In this document: positions 25,168 to 33,181 of the stretch, in pieces
How positions within the stretch are numbered: position 1 is the first letter of the stretch
Layout: every line of letters begins with the position of its first letter
Source: Isoptericola luteus
GTDB lineage: Bacteria; Actinomycetota; Actinomycetes; Actinomycetales; Cellulomonadaceae
Direction of reading: 5' to 3'
Assembly: GCF_020297055.1 (NCBI RefSeq)
Contig: NZ_JAIXCQ010000003.1
Coordinates: forward strand, 188,691-252,690
DNA length: 64,000 nt
Notes under the pieces: generated by a model
What the model saw: the letters and a program-made list of their open reading frames with translations, nothing else
What the model was told of the DNA's origin: nothing
Databases searched by the model: none
Translations under genes and position numbers: made by a program

Positions 25168-26273
25168 GGATCCTGCACGCCGTCGTGGCCGAGCAGCTCG
25201 CCGGCGTCGAGCGGTACGTCGCCCGCCTGGCCGCAGCGCAGGCACGGGCGGGCCACCACGTCCTGGTCGCCGGCGGCCCCGCCGCCGGGATGGTCCCCGA
25301 GCCCGTCCGCGGAACCGCCTTCGCGGACGCCGGCGGCGCGGCGTCCGGGCCCGTCGGCGGCGCCGGCACGCTCGCGCACGTCCCCGCTGCGACCACCCGG
25401 GCGCTCGCCACCGAGCTCCGGCGCCGCGCCGGCCAGGTCGACGTGCTGCACGTCCACATGACGGCCGCCGAGGTGGCCGCCGCCCTCGCCCTCACGGCGC
25501 TGCCGGGGCACCGGCCGCTGGTGGTCAGCACGCGCCACTTCGCCCGGCGGCGGGGGCACGGCGCCACCGGGCTGGTCACGGCAGCCGTCGCACGCCGCGC
25601 CGTCGACGTGCAGATCGCGATCAGCGACCACGTCGCCGCGGCCGTCGACGGCGCCTGCACGGTGGTCCGGACGGGCATCGAGGACCGCCCCGACGCGCCC
25701 GGTGCCGACGGCCGCCACCGCACGGTGCTCCTCGTGCAGCGGCTGCAGCCGGAGAAGCGCGGCGACGTGGCCGTGGAGGCCTTCGCCCGCTCCGGCCTCG
25801 CCCAGGCCGGCTGGCGGCTCGACGTCGTCGGCGACGGCGCCGAGCGCGCCGCCCTCGAGGAGCTGTCCACGGCGCTCGGCCTCGGCGCGGTCACCAGGTT
25901 CCTCGGCACCCGCGACGACGTCGCCGCCCGGATGCGCACCGCCGGCGTCCTGCTGGCGCCGTGCCCCGTCGAAGGCCTGGGGCTCAGCGTCCTGGAGGCG
26001 ATGGCGTCCGGCCTGCCGGTGGTCGCCGCCGCCGCCGGGGGCCACCTCGAGCTTCTCGACGGCGTCGACGACCTCTGCCTCGCGCCCCCGCTCGACGCCG
26101 GCGCCACCGCACGGGCGCTCGCGGCGCTCGCGGCCGACCCGCTGCGCCGGGACGGTGCGGCCTCCCGCGCCCTGGCACGCCAGCGCGAGCGGCTGACGCT
26201 GCGCGCCCAGGTGGACGGCGTCCTCGCCGTCTACGACACGGCGCTGCACGACGCCCGGGCGGTGGCCGCATGA
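25164..26273 (+). CDS. Glycosyltransferase, GT4 family
   Basis: A 369-aa GT-B enzyme. MRILHAVVAEQLAGVERYVARLAAAQARAGHHVLVAGG is the acceptor-side fold start, VDVLHVHMTAAEV and STRHFARRRG are mid-domain motifs, VLLVQRLQPEKRGDVAVEAF opens the donor domain, and EGLGLSVLEAMASGLPVVA carries EX7E. It is expected to transfer one sugar in EPS assembly. It overlaps the Wzy-like gene by 4 bp and the next glycosyltransferase by 4 bp. Confidence 0.86.
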   Translation: MRILHAVVAEQLAGVERYVARLAAAQARAGHHVLVAGGPAAGMVPEPVRGTAFADAGGAASGPVGGAGTLAHVPAATTRALATELRRRAGQVDVLHVHMTAAEVAAALALTALPGHRPLVVSTRHFARRRGHGATGLVTAAVARRAVDVQIAISDHVAAAVDGACTVVRTGIEDRPDAPGADGRHRTVLLVQRLQPEKRGDVAVEAFARSGLAQAGWRLDVVGDGAERAALEELSTALGLGAVTRFLGTRDDVAARMRTAGVLLAPCPVEGLGLSVLEAMASGLPVVAAAAGGHLELLDGVDDLCLAPPLDAGATARALAALAADPLRRDGAASRALARQRERLTLRAQVDGVLAVYDTALHDARAVAA

Positions 26274-27409
26274 GCTCCCACGACCTCGTCGTCATCTCCC
26301 TCGAGCAGTGGGACCAGGTCTGGCGCCGCAACCAGTACCTGGTCGCCGAGCTGCTGCGTGCCGACCCGTCGCTGCGGGTGCTGTTCGTCGAGCCGCCGTC
26401 GGACCCGGTCCACGACGCCCTCCACGGGCGCCTGCCGCGCTGGCGACGCGGCGTCCGGGACGCCCCCCGGATCGACGGGGTCGAGCCCGGCCGGGTGCAC
26501 CTGCTGCGCCCCACGAAGGCGCTGCCCCGCCGGCTCGACCCGGGCGGAGACCGTCGCCGTGCCCTGGGAGTCGCCCGGGCGGCCCGTGACCTCGGGCTCA
26601 CGGAACCGACGCTCTGGCTCAACGACCTCGGCGGGGTCACGCTGCTCGACGTCACCACCTGGCCCGTGCTCTACGACATCACCGACGACTGGCTGGCCGC
26701 CGCGCGGAGCCCGGCCGCCCACGACCGCCTCGCGGCAGCCGAGCGACGGGTCCTGCGGGACGCCGACGTGGTCACCGTCTGCTCGCCGACGCTCGCTCGC
26801 CGCAAGGGCAGGCACCGGCCGGTCGTCCTGGTGACGAACGGCGTCGACGCCGAGCGGTACGCGCGCCCCGCACCCCGACCGGACGACCTGCCCGCGGGCC
26901 GCACCGCCGTCTACGTCGGCACCCTGCACGGCGACCGGCTCGACGTCGACCTGTGCGTGCGCACCGCCCGCCGGCTCGCCGACGACGACGCCACGCTGGT
27001 GCTCGTGGGCCCTTCCGCACTCGGCGCCACCGACCTGGGCCTGCTGCGCGACGCCGGCGTGCTGGTGCTGGGGGCGCGGCCCTGGGACGCCGTCCCCGCC
27101 TACCTGCAGCACGCCGACGCCCTCGTCGTGCCGCACGTCGTCGACGCATTCACCGACAGCCTGGACCCCATCAAGCTGTACGAGTACCGGGCCGCGGGCC
27201 GGCCCGTCGTCTCGACTCCCGTGGCGGGCTTCCGGGAGAGCACGGACCCGCTCGTCCTCGTGACCGAGCCGGCCACGCTGCCCGACGAGGTCGCGGCCGC
27301 CGTCGCCCGCCCGACCGCCCCGCGCCCGACGCCGCGCGACCTGCCTACCTGGTCGAGGCAGGCCGGGCTGCTCGCCGGAGCCCTCGAGGGGCTCCGGAGC
27401 CGCCGGTGA
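26270..27409 (+). CDS. Glycosyltransferase, GT1/GT4-like
   Basis: A 379-aa GT-B type protein. VISLEQWDQVWRRNQYLVAELLR is the usual N-terminus of this actinobacterial subgroup (W-x-R-x-Q). LYDITDDWLA and VTVCSPTLARRKG lie mid-protein, AVYVGTLHGDRLDVDL opens the donor domain, and SLDPIKLYEYRAAGRPVVSTP replaces the EX7E element. It is the last gene of the plus-strand operon from 21773. Its final 65 bp overlap the 3' end of the convergent Wzz/BY-kinase-like gene, an unusual tail-to-tail overlap of two coding regions. Confidence 0.82.
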   Translation: MSSHDLVVISLEQWDQVWRRNQYLVAELLRADPSLRVLFVEPPSDPVHDALHGRLPRWRRGVRDAPRIDGVEPGRVHLLRPTKALPRRLDPGGDRRRALGVARAARDLGLTEPTLWLNDLGGVTLLDVTTWPVLYDITDDWLAAARSPAAHDRLAAAERRVLRDADVVTVCSPTLARRKGRHRPVVLVTNGVDAERYARPAPRPDDLPAGRTAVYVGTLHGDRLDVDLCVRTARRLADDDATLVLVGPSALGATDLGLLRDAGVLVLGARPWDAVPAYLQHADALVVPHVVDAFTDSLDPIKLYEYRAAGRPVVSTPVAGFRESTDPLVLVTEPATLPDEVAAAVARPTAPRPTPRDLPTWSRQAGLLAGALEGLRSRR

Positions 27410-29006
27410 CGGCGGTGTCCGCCGTGCCCGCCGTGCCCGCCGTGCCCGACCCCGGAGCACCGTCCGAGCCCTTGGCGGGCTGACCGGCCGGGTCGGCGGC
27501 GTCCCTGCCGTCCTTGACGTCGCCGACCACCGCGCCGCGCTCGCCGTCGCCGTAGCGCGTCGCGTACTGCGTGCGGCGGTCGCCGCGCACCCCGGACAGG
27601 GCGAGCCCCGCGATGGGCACGTCGTTGATGTGCAGCCGCTGGATCGCCTCCCCGAGCACGTACCGGTCGGTCCTGCCGGCGGTAGCGAGGACGACGACCC
27701 CGTCGGCGTACCCGCCGAGGATGGTCGCGTCGGCGGCGGCGAGCACCGGGGGCGCGTCGATGACGAGCATGTCGGCCCGCTCGCGCAGCCGCCCGACCAT
27801 CTTGCGGACCACCTCGGTGGCGAGGAAGTCCGCCGGGTCCATCATCACGTCGGGGACCGGCTGGAGCTCGAGGTTCGGCACGGTCGTGGGGCGCAGCTCC
27901 GTGCCCACCCCCGACCACCCCTCCGGCGCCGGCAGCCAGGAGTCGAGCTCGGCCTGACGCATGTCGGCCGAGAAGGCAACCGTGCGCAGCCCGCTCAGCG
28001 CCCACGACGCCGCGAGGTTGGCGGCGATGAACGACCGCGGCGCCGCCGGGTCTGCGGACGTCACGACGACGACCCGGTGCGGCTCGTGGCCCAGCGACAC
28101 CCGGGTCGCGGTGCGCAGCTCGCGGATCGACTCGGTGAACGGGGACGCGGCACGGCTCGTGATGGGCAGCCGCCCGCTGGACCCGGCCTTCTTGGCCGCG
28201 GCCTTGACGCCGTAGAGCTCGGCGAGCACGTTCACGCCACCCACCGCCGCGGCCTCCTCCGCGGAGCGGACGTGGAAGTCCAGGCCGCGGCGGGCGAACG
28301 CGGCGCCGACGCCCGCGACGAGGCCGAGCAGCACCGCCATCGCGAGCACGCTCGCCCGGGAGAGCCCCAGCGCCACCGCGGGGTTCGCGGCGGAGAGCAG
28401 GGTGCCGGGCTCGACGATCGACTGCATGGTGCTGCGCAGCGCCGAGACCGCCTGGTACTGGGTGATGATCGTGTCGCGCTCGGCCGCGGCCAGCGGGTCG
28501 TCCTCGTCGCCCTTGAGCTGCTTCTGGACGGTGGCGAGCTGTTTGCGCAGCGCGTCACGACGCTCGTCGAGCTCCGCGATCTGCTGGTCGCGGACGGTCG
28601 GCAGGTGGTCCACGTAGGAGCGCGCGAACGCCCCGGCGATCGCCTGCGCCCCTTGCGGGGAGCCGGCGTCCGCGATCACGGACATCGTCTGCGCGTCGGT
28701 GTCGTACTCCGGCGTCACCCCCAGGGCAAGGACGGCCGGGTTCCCGGCGTAGCCCAGCTCCTCGGCCGCGGCGGCGGCGACCTCCTCCGACGTCACGAAG
28801 TCGGGGTCCACGTCGACCGACGCGGCCTGCGACGTGTCCGCGCCGATGACGGACTGGGCCGAGTTGATCTGGACGACTGCCGTCGACTGGTAGACCGTGT
28901 CCTGCCGGTCGAGGTACAGCCACGCCCCGACCACCACCAGCAGCGTGGTGGCGAGCACGTAGTACTTGCCTGCCCAGACGACCTGCAGGAAATCGCGGAC
29001 GGTCAC
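27345..29006 (-). CDS. Wzz/BY-kinase fusion with degenerate kinase site (chain-length regulator)
   Basis: A 553-aa protein. Residues about 12-33 and 210-235 are the two membrane segments of a Wzz/CpsC adaptor, enclosing an outside domain with a coiled coil (DQQIAELDERRDALRKQLATVQKQL). Residues about 310-500 match the bacterial tyrosine kinase domain, but the Walker A reads TSADPAAPRSFIAANLA: the catalytic lysine of PGEGKS is arginine/serine (R324) and the glycines are lost. Walker A-prime keeps one D (FSADMRQAEL) and Walker B is intact (MLVIDAPPVL, D417). The tail lacks a tyrosine cluster. Probably an inactive kinase that still controls EPS chain length with the Wzy-like protein. GTG 29006 overlaps the upstream stop (GTGA). 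Confidence 0.8.
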   Translation of the reverse strand: MTVRDFLQVVWAGKYYVLATTLLVVVGAWLYLDRQDTVYQSTAVVQINSAQSVIGADTSQAASVDVDPDFVTSEEVAAAAAEELGYAGNPAVLALGVTPEYDTDAQTMSVIADAGSPQGAQAIAGAFARSYVDHLPTVRDQQIAELDERRDALRKQLATVQKQLKGDEDDPLAAAERDTIITQYQAVSALRSTMQSIVEPGTLLSAANPAVALGLSRASVLAMAVLLGLVAGVGAAFARRGLDFHVRSAEEAAAVGGVNVLAELYGVKAAAKKAGSSGRLPITSRAASPFTESIRELRTATRVSLGHEPHRVVVVTSADPAAPRSFIAANLAASWALSGLRTVAFSADMRQAELDSWLPAPEGWSGVGTELRPTTVPNLELQPVPDVMMDPADFLATEVVRKMVGRLRERADMLVIDAPPVLAAADATILGGYADGVVVLATAGRTDRYVLGEAIQRLHINDVPIAGLALSGVRGDRRTQYATRYGDGERGAVVGDVKDGRDAADPAGQPAKGSDGAPGSGTAGTAGTADTAVTGGSGAPRGLRRAARPASTR

Positions 29007-30166
29007 CGGCTCACCTCGTGCTCTTCGGTACGGGCACCACGACCGGGCGTCGCTGCCTCGTCCACCACCGCACGGAGCCGCCGCGCGAACGACTCCTCCG
29101 CGAACGATCTCACGTGCTCGGTGAGCACGCCCTCGTCCCACCGGGTCCCGAGCGCCACGGCGAGCGCCTCGGCGAACGCCGCCGGATCGGGCGCGGGGAC
29201 GTGGACGCCCGTGCGCCCGTCCACGACGGTGTCGAGGTACCCGCCGGCGCCCAGCACCACGGACGGGCGCCCGAAGGCCCCCGCCTCGAGGGGGGACAGC
29301 CCGAAGTCCTCGTACGACGCGGCCACGAGCAGGGCGCTGGAGCGGTAGAGCCAGCGCAGCTCGGCGTCGTCGACCCGCCCCAGGAACGTGACGGGGGCGC
29401 CCTGCGCGAGCCGTGTCAGGCGCGCGCGGTCGGGACCGTCACCCACCACGACGAGGCGAGGCCCGCCGAGCCGGCGTGCGGCCTCGACGAGCACGTCGAC
29501 GTTCTTGTACGGCAGCAGGCGCGCCACGCACAGCAGGAAGCCGGGTTCGAGACCCGCCACGGCCCGCTCCTGGCCGGCCGGCAGCATGGCGGGCGGCGGC
29601 GGCAGGATCTCGGCCTCGATGCCGTAGACCGCGCGCACCGCGTCGCGGGTCACCGTGGAGTTCGCGAGGTAGACGTCGGCGCGCTCGGCGGCGGCCCGGT
29701 CCCAGGTGCGCAGCGGGGAGCCCAGCAGGCCCAGCGCCGCGCGGGCCACCCACGCCCGGCCCCGGTCCGTGGCCGACCGCGCCTCGGCGCCGGAGAGGTA
29801 CCGGTCGCGCTGGTACAGCCAGCGGGCGGGGGCGTGGCAGTAGACGACGGTGCGGCGGGCACCTCGGTACCCGTGCGCCCAGCCCGTCGAGCTCGCGAGC
29901 AGGACGTCCGCCTCGACCGCCTGCGCGTCGACCGCGGCGGCGAGCAGCGGGAGCGCCAGCCGGTGCCGGCGGCGCAGCAGCGCCCAGCGGTCGAGCCGCG
30001 AGGTCCGCAGGTCGACGTCGGCGAACTCCGGGAACGTGCCGGCCGGGTCGTACAGCGTGGTGTACATCGGGGCCTGCGGGAACGCCCGGGCCATGGCGAG
30101 CGCCACCCGCTCCGCACCACCACGCTGGGTGGCGTAGTCGTGCGCGAGAGCCACCGTGGGCGCCAT
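29003..30166 (-). CDS. Glycosyltransferase, GT4 family (WbaZ-like)
   Basis: A 387-aa GT-B glycosyltransferase. TVALAHDYATQRGGAERVALAMARAFPQAPMYTTLYDP, SSTGWAHGYRG, VVYCHAPARWLY and YLANSTVTRDAVRAVYGIEAEILPPP are characteristic of the WbaZ-like mannosyltransferase group. VARLLPYKNVDVLVEAARRLGG opens the donor domain and EDFGLSPLEAGAFGRPSVV has EX7E. The ATG at 30166 follows GAGGAGGA; the in-frame extension upstream would overlap promoter F. It is the first gene of a two-gene minus operon with the Wzz-like protein. Confidence 0.87.
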   Translation of the reverse strand: MAPTVALAHDYATQRGGAERVALAMARAFPQAPMYTTLYDPAGTFPEFADVDLRTSRLDRWALLRRRHRLALPLLAAAVDAQAVEADVLLASSTGWAHGYRGARRTVVYCHAPARWLYQRDRYLSGAEARSATDRGRAWVARAALGLLGSPLRTWDRAAAERADVYLANSTVTRDAVRAVYGIEAEILPPPPAMLPAGQERAVAGLEPGFLLCVARLLPYKNVDVLVEAARRLGGPRLVVVGDGPDRARLTRLAQGAPVTFLGRVDDAELRWLYRSSALLVAASYEDFGLSPLEAGAFGRPSVVLGAGGYLDTVVDGRTGVHVPAPDPAAFAEALAVALGTRWDEGVLTEHVRSFAEESFARRLRAVVDEAATPGRGARTEEHEVSR

Positions 30167-30204
30167 GTCTCCTCCTCGTGCGGACGGTCGTGGACCGCCC
30201 GTCG

Positions 30205-30262
30205 AGCGTACGGAGACGGGGCCCGGAAATCGGGGCTTCCGGGTGTTTTCCACCCGGGTGAA
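30205..30262 (-). promoter_or_regulatory. EPS-locus promoter F
   Basis: On the minus strand TTCACCC (30262-30256) abuts GGGTGGA (30255-30249), a back-to-back palindrome. GGGTGGA is followed by exactly 38 bp and TACGCT (30210-30205), a plausible -10; the leader to the ATG at 30166 is about 31 nt. This is the last copy of the motif and marks the edge of the EPS locus. Confidence 0.6.
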
Positions 30263-30282
30263 AGGACCCCCCGGGCAACTGC

Positions 30283-30885
30283 TCAGACCTTCGCGTGGAA
30301 CCTTCCCTGCGCGGCGAGGAGGCCCTCGACCAGCACCATCTCGACGGCGTCCGCGGCGTCGTCGACGAGGATGGGCAGGTCTTTGCGCTCGGTGGCGGAG
30401 AAGTCCTTGAGCACGTGGTCGGCGGTGTCCGTGCGGCCGGGCGGGCGGCCGACGCCGACGCGCACGCGCGTGTAGTCGCGCGTGCCGAGCGCCTTGCTGA
30501 TGTCGCGCAGGCCGTTGTGCCCGCCCTCGCCGCCACCGGTCTTGAGCTTGATGGTGTCGAACGGGATGTCGACCTCGTCGTGCACCACGAGCACGTGGTC
30601 GGCGTCGATGCCGTAGTACTGCGCGAGCCCGGCGACCGGGCCGCCGGAGACGTTCATGTACGTGCTCGGCTTGGCCAGCACGACGCGCGGTCCGGGGACC
30701 CCGCCGGGCAGGACGCCGAGGCGTGCCTCCGCGACGGCCGCCTGCGCCCGCGGGTGCCGGGTGAACCGTGCTCCGACGCGCTCGGCGAGCAGGTCGAGCA
30801 CCATGTGCCCGACGTTGTGGCGGTTGCCCGCGTACCGGGGGCCGGGGTTACCGAGCCCGACGACGAGCCACGGGGAGTCGGTCAT
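30283..30885 (-). CDS. pth: Peptidyl-tRNA hydrolase
   Basis: A 200-aa cytoplasmic esterase that frees tRNA from dropped-off peptidyl-tRNA. [25 protein letters not shown] contains the catalytic histidine region (N-x-x-H-N-x-G), [12 protein letters not shown] and [30 protein letters not shown] are the other family blocks. Length is normal. It lies downstream of rplY, the usual actinobacterial order, but separated from it by a strong hairpin terminator. A chance GGGTGAA occurs inside the coding region. Confidence 0.96.
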   Translation of the reverse strand: MTDSPWLVVGLGNPGPRYAGNRHNVGHMVLDLLAERVGARFTRHPRAQAAVAEARLGVLPGGVPGPRVVLAKPSTYMNVSGGPVAGLAQYYGIDADHVLVVHDEVDIPFDTIKLKTGGGEGGHNGLRDISKALGTRDYTRVRVGVGRPPGRTDTADHVLKDFSATERKDLPILVDDAADAVEMVLVEGLLAAQGRFHAKV

Positions 30886-30914
30886 GGGTCTCGATTCCTC
30901 TCCTGAGCCGGCCC

Positions 30915-30983
30915 AAAAACGCTGTGAGCGTGATTCTGGCCCACTTCCGCTGTCGAAAGTGGGCCAGGATCACGCTCACAGCG
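30915..30983 (-). terminator. Intrinsic terminator of rplY: 27-bp hairpin plus T tract
   Basis: Arms 30920-30946 and 30957-30983 are complementary over 27 bp with one G-T pair and a 10-nt loop. On the minus strand the hairpin begins 9 nt after the rplY stop and is followed directly by TTTTT (30919-30915). The arm starts CGCTGTGAGCG, also found in the palindrome at 39601-39664, so it belongs to a dispersed repeat family. Confidence 0.8.
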
Positions 30984-30992
30984 GGTGGGGAC

Positions 30993-31610
30993 TCAGCCCT
31001 CGGTGGACTCGGCCTCGGTCGACTCGGCCGGCGCGGCAGCGCCCTCGGCCTCCTCGGCCTCGTCGGCGACCTCGCCGCGCGGCTCGGAGACGGCGACGAC
31101 GGCGGCGTCCGGGTCGGTCAGCAGCGTGGCGCCCTGGGGCAGCTCGACCTGGCCGGCGGTGACGTGCGAGCCGGCCTCGAGACCCTCGATGGAGACGTCG
31201 ACCGACTCGGGCAGGTGCGTGGCCTCGGCCTCGACGGAGAGGGTCTGCGCCTCGACGAAGTGGATGGTGCCGGGGGCCGACTCGCCCACGACGTTCACGT
31301 TGATGTCGACGGCGATCTTCTCGCCGCTCTTCACGAGGAGCAGGTCGATGTGCTCGATGGTGCCGCGGACCGGGTCGCGCTGGACGTCCTTGGCGACGGC
31401 GAGCTCGTTGGTGCCCTCGAGCTCGATGCGGAACAGGGAGTTCGCCTGGCGCAGCGCGAGCATCGTCTGGTGGCCCGGCAGCGTGATGTGCACGGGGTCG
31501 GTGCCGTGGCCGTAGAGGACCGCGGGGATCTTGTTCTCGCGGCGGATACGGCGGGCGGCGCCCTTGCCGAACTCGGAACGGGCCTCGGCGGCAAGCTTGA
31601 TCTCGGACAC
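30993..31610 (-). CDS. rplY: 50S ribosomal protein L25/general stress protein Ctc
   Basis: A 205-aa ribosomal protein binding 5S rRNA; the long Ctc form with a C-terminal TL5-like domain. KLAAEARSEFGKGAARRIRRENKIPAVLYGHG is the L25 N-terminal signature, and HIDLLLVKSGEKIAVDINVNVVGE and HLPESVDVSIEGLEAGSHVTAGQVELP the second domain. The tail is acidic (EVADEAEEAEG). The GTG at 31610 is chosen because AGGAG lies 8 bp upstream; the longer frame with ATG at 31769 runs through a leader with no L25 similarity. Confidence 0.95.
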   Translation of the reverse strand: MSEIKLAAEARSEFGKGAARRIRRENKIPAVLYGHGTDPVHITLPGHQTMLALRQANSLFRIELEGTNELAVAKDVQRDPVRGTIEHIDLLLVKSGEKIAVDINVNVVGESAPGTIHFVEAQTLSVEAEATHLPESVDVSIEGLEAGSHVTAGQVELPQGATLLTDPDAAVVAVSEPRGEVADEAEEAEGAAAPAESTEAESTEG

Positions 31611-31925
31611 GTGGATCACTCCTGGAAGGTCTGTGCGTGCCGACGACCAGAGGGAGCCGTCGGCTGGTCCATGGGGTGGGGGTGCCCCGCAGACCGGCGG
31701 CTGCGTCGGCGTGGGACACATGACGGACGCGATCGAGGACGCGCCGCGCTGCTCACCGCGCACACGCACGGAGGCATCGAGGCCGCCCAGTCGATCACGG
31801 AAATCCGACGGATCCTGCTCTGAGGTGCAGCTCTGGCCCGCAATGTTCCGCGTGGCCGGCGCCCGTCAGACGTCCCTCGCCGAGGCAACCGGACGAGTAT
31901 AGCCTCTCCGGCCCCGATCGGTCAG
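31611..31925 (-). promoter_or_regulatory. rplY promoter and long leader; no gene seen
   Basis: On the minus strand CTGACC (31925-31920), 18 bp, then TATACT (31901-31896) make a strong promoter whose -35 overlaps the end of the upstream glycosyltransferase gene. Transcription would start near 31889, giving a leader of about 280 nt before the GTG at 31610. The leader contains self-complementary stretches but I could not match a known riboswitch. Short frames cross it on both strands and none looks like a gene. Confidence 0.5.
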
Positions 31926-33079
31926 GCCCCGGGCCCCCGCCGTCGGGAGGGATCCGTCACGCTCTGCGGCCCGACGGCCGAGCCCCGCCCGGTGCCGTCG
32001 CCCGCCGGCCGGTAGACCACCTGCGCCTGGAACACGAACCGCACGACGAACGCCACCAGGATGAGCAGCGCCTGCACGATCTCCGGGTGCCACAGGGCGT
32101 TCTCGACGATCCACCACAGCACCACGGTGCGGGCCACCGCCTCGGAGCCGTTGAACGCGAACGACCGCACGAACCGGCCCCAGAAGCCGTGCACGCCGTC
32201 GCGCAGGTCGGGGAACACGTAGTGCTCCTGAAGGAGGAAGTTCGTCACGATCGTCAGGCCGTTCGCCACCACGACGGCCGGCAGGTAGTGCACGCCGAGC
32301 CCCTGCAGCCCGGCGAGGATGGCCAGGTTGAGCACCGCGCCCGCTGCCCCGATGACCGCGAACGGCGACAGCCGCCCGAACCGCAGCAGCGTGAGCTGCT
32401 GCACGTACCGCACGCCGTTCGCGACGGTCGCCTTGGACCGCCCCGCGAACCGCTCGCCGAACACGAACGGCTCCTCGACGACGCTCAGCCGCTGCCGGGC
32501 GAGGATCTCCAGCAGGATCTTGAAGCCGCGCGGCCGCAGGGACCCCAGGTCGACGGCCGTCGGGCGCACCACGAAGAACCCCGTCATCGGGTCGGACACC
32601 TCGCGGAGCTTGACCGGGAACATGGACCGCGCCAGGAGCCCGGACACCTGGGACACGAGCCTGCGCCACCGCCCGTCGAGGCCGCCTGCGTCGCCGCGCC
32701 CGGTGTACCGGGAGGCGACGACCACGTCCGCCCCCGACTCGTGCGCCCGGGTCAGCAGCACGGGGACCATCTCCGGCGGGTGCTGCAGGTCGCCGTCCAT
32801 GACGACCACGTGCTGCCCCGTCGCGGCGCGCAGGCCCTCGACGACGGCGCCCGACAGGCCGCCGTCGGGACGCTCCCGGTGGATCAGCCGGACCGGCAGC
32901 GCCGAGGCGGCCGCGACCGCGGCGATCACGGCAGGGGTGTCGTCGGTCGAGTCGTCGACGAAGAGCACCTCGCCCCCGCCGGGCGCGACGTCGTCGTCGA
33001 GCACGTCGCCCAGCCGGCGGACCAGCTCGGCGACGTTGGGTCCCTCGTTGAACGTGGGGACCACCACCGTGACGTCCAC
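31922..33079 (-). CDS. Polyprenol-phosphate glycosyltransferase with GtrA domain
   Basis: A 385-aa membrane protein. Residues 1-230 form a GT2 domain of the DPM1 type (VVVPTFNEGPNVAELVRRL, VLFVDDSTDDTP, VVVMDGDLQHPPEMVP, DPMTGFFVVRP). Residues about 235-365 form a four-helix GtrA-like domain (FAVIGAAGAVLNLAILAGLQGLG, ANGLTIVTNFLLQEHYVF). It should make polyprenyl-phosphate-linked sugar (mannose or glucose) and help flip or present it for cell-envelope glycosylation. Start is GTG 33079 after GGAGGCAC. It stands between rplY and prs and is not part of the usual gene order there. Confidence 0.85.
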   Translation of the reverse strand: MDVTVVVPTFNEGPNVAELVRRLGDVLDDDVAPGGGEVLFVDDSTDDTPAVIAAVAAASALPVRLIHRERPDGGLSGAVVEGLRAATGQHVVVMDGDLQHPPEMVPVLLTRAHESGADVVVASRYTGRGDAGGLDGRWRRLVSQVSGLLARSMFPVKLREVSDPMTGFFVVRPTAVDLGSLRPRGFKILLEILARQRLSVVEEPFVFGERFAGRSKATVANGVRYVQQLTLLRFGRLSPFAVIGAAGAVLNLAILAGLQGLGVHYLPAVVVANGLTIVTNFLLQEHYVFPDLRDGVHGFWGRFVRSFAFNGSEAVARTVVLWWIVENALWHPEIVQALLILVAFVVRFVFQAQVVYRPAGDGTGRGSAVGPQSVTDPSRRRGPGA

Positions 33080-33181
33080 TCGTGCCTCCTTCGCCCCGAA
33101 AGCCTACGACCCGTGCCGCGTCGCGCGGCACGGGTCGTCATCAGGCGGCTCGACGGCCGCCGTCGGTCGGCTCGGCCCGCC

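Noticed and set aside
30759-30765. GGGTGAA inside pth
   Set aside because: It lies within a well-conserved coding region, has no -10 at 33 or 38 bp leading to a gene start, and is expected by chance.
31681-31823. Plus-strand frame ending GGIEAAQSITEIRRILL within the rplY leader
   Set aside because: The peptide looks orderly, but no start codon with a ribosome binding site or a promoter was found, and it lies antisense to the rplY leader; kept as non-coding.
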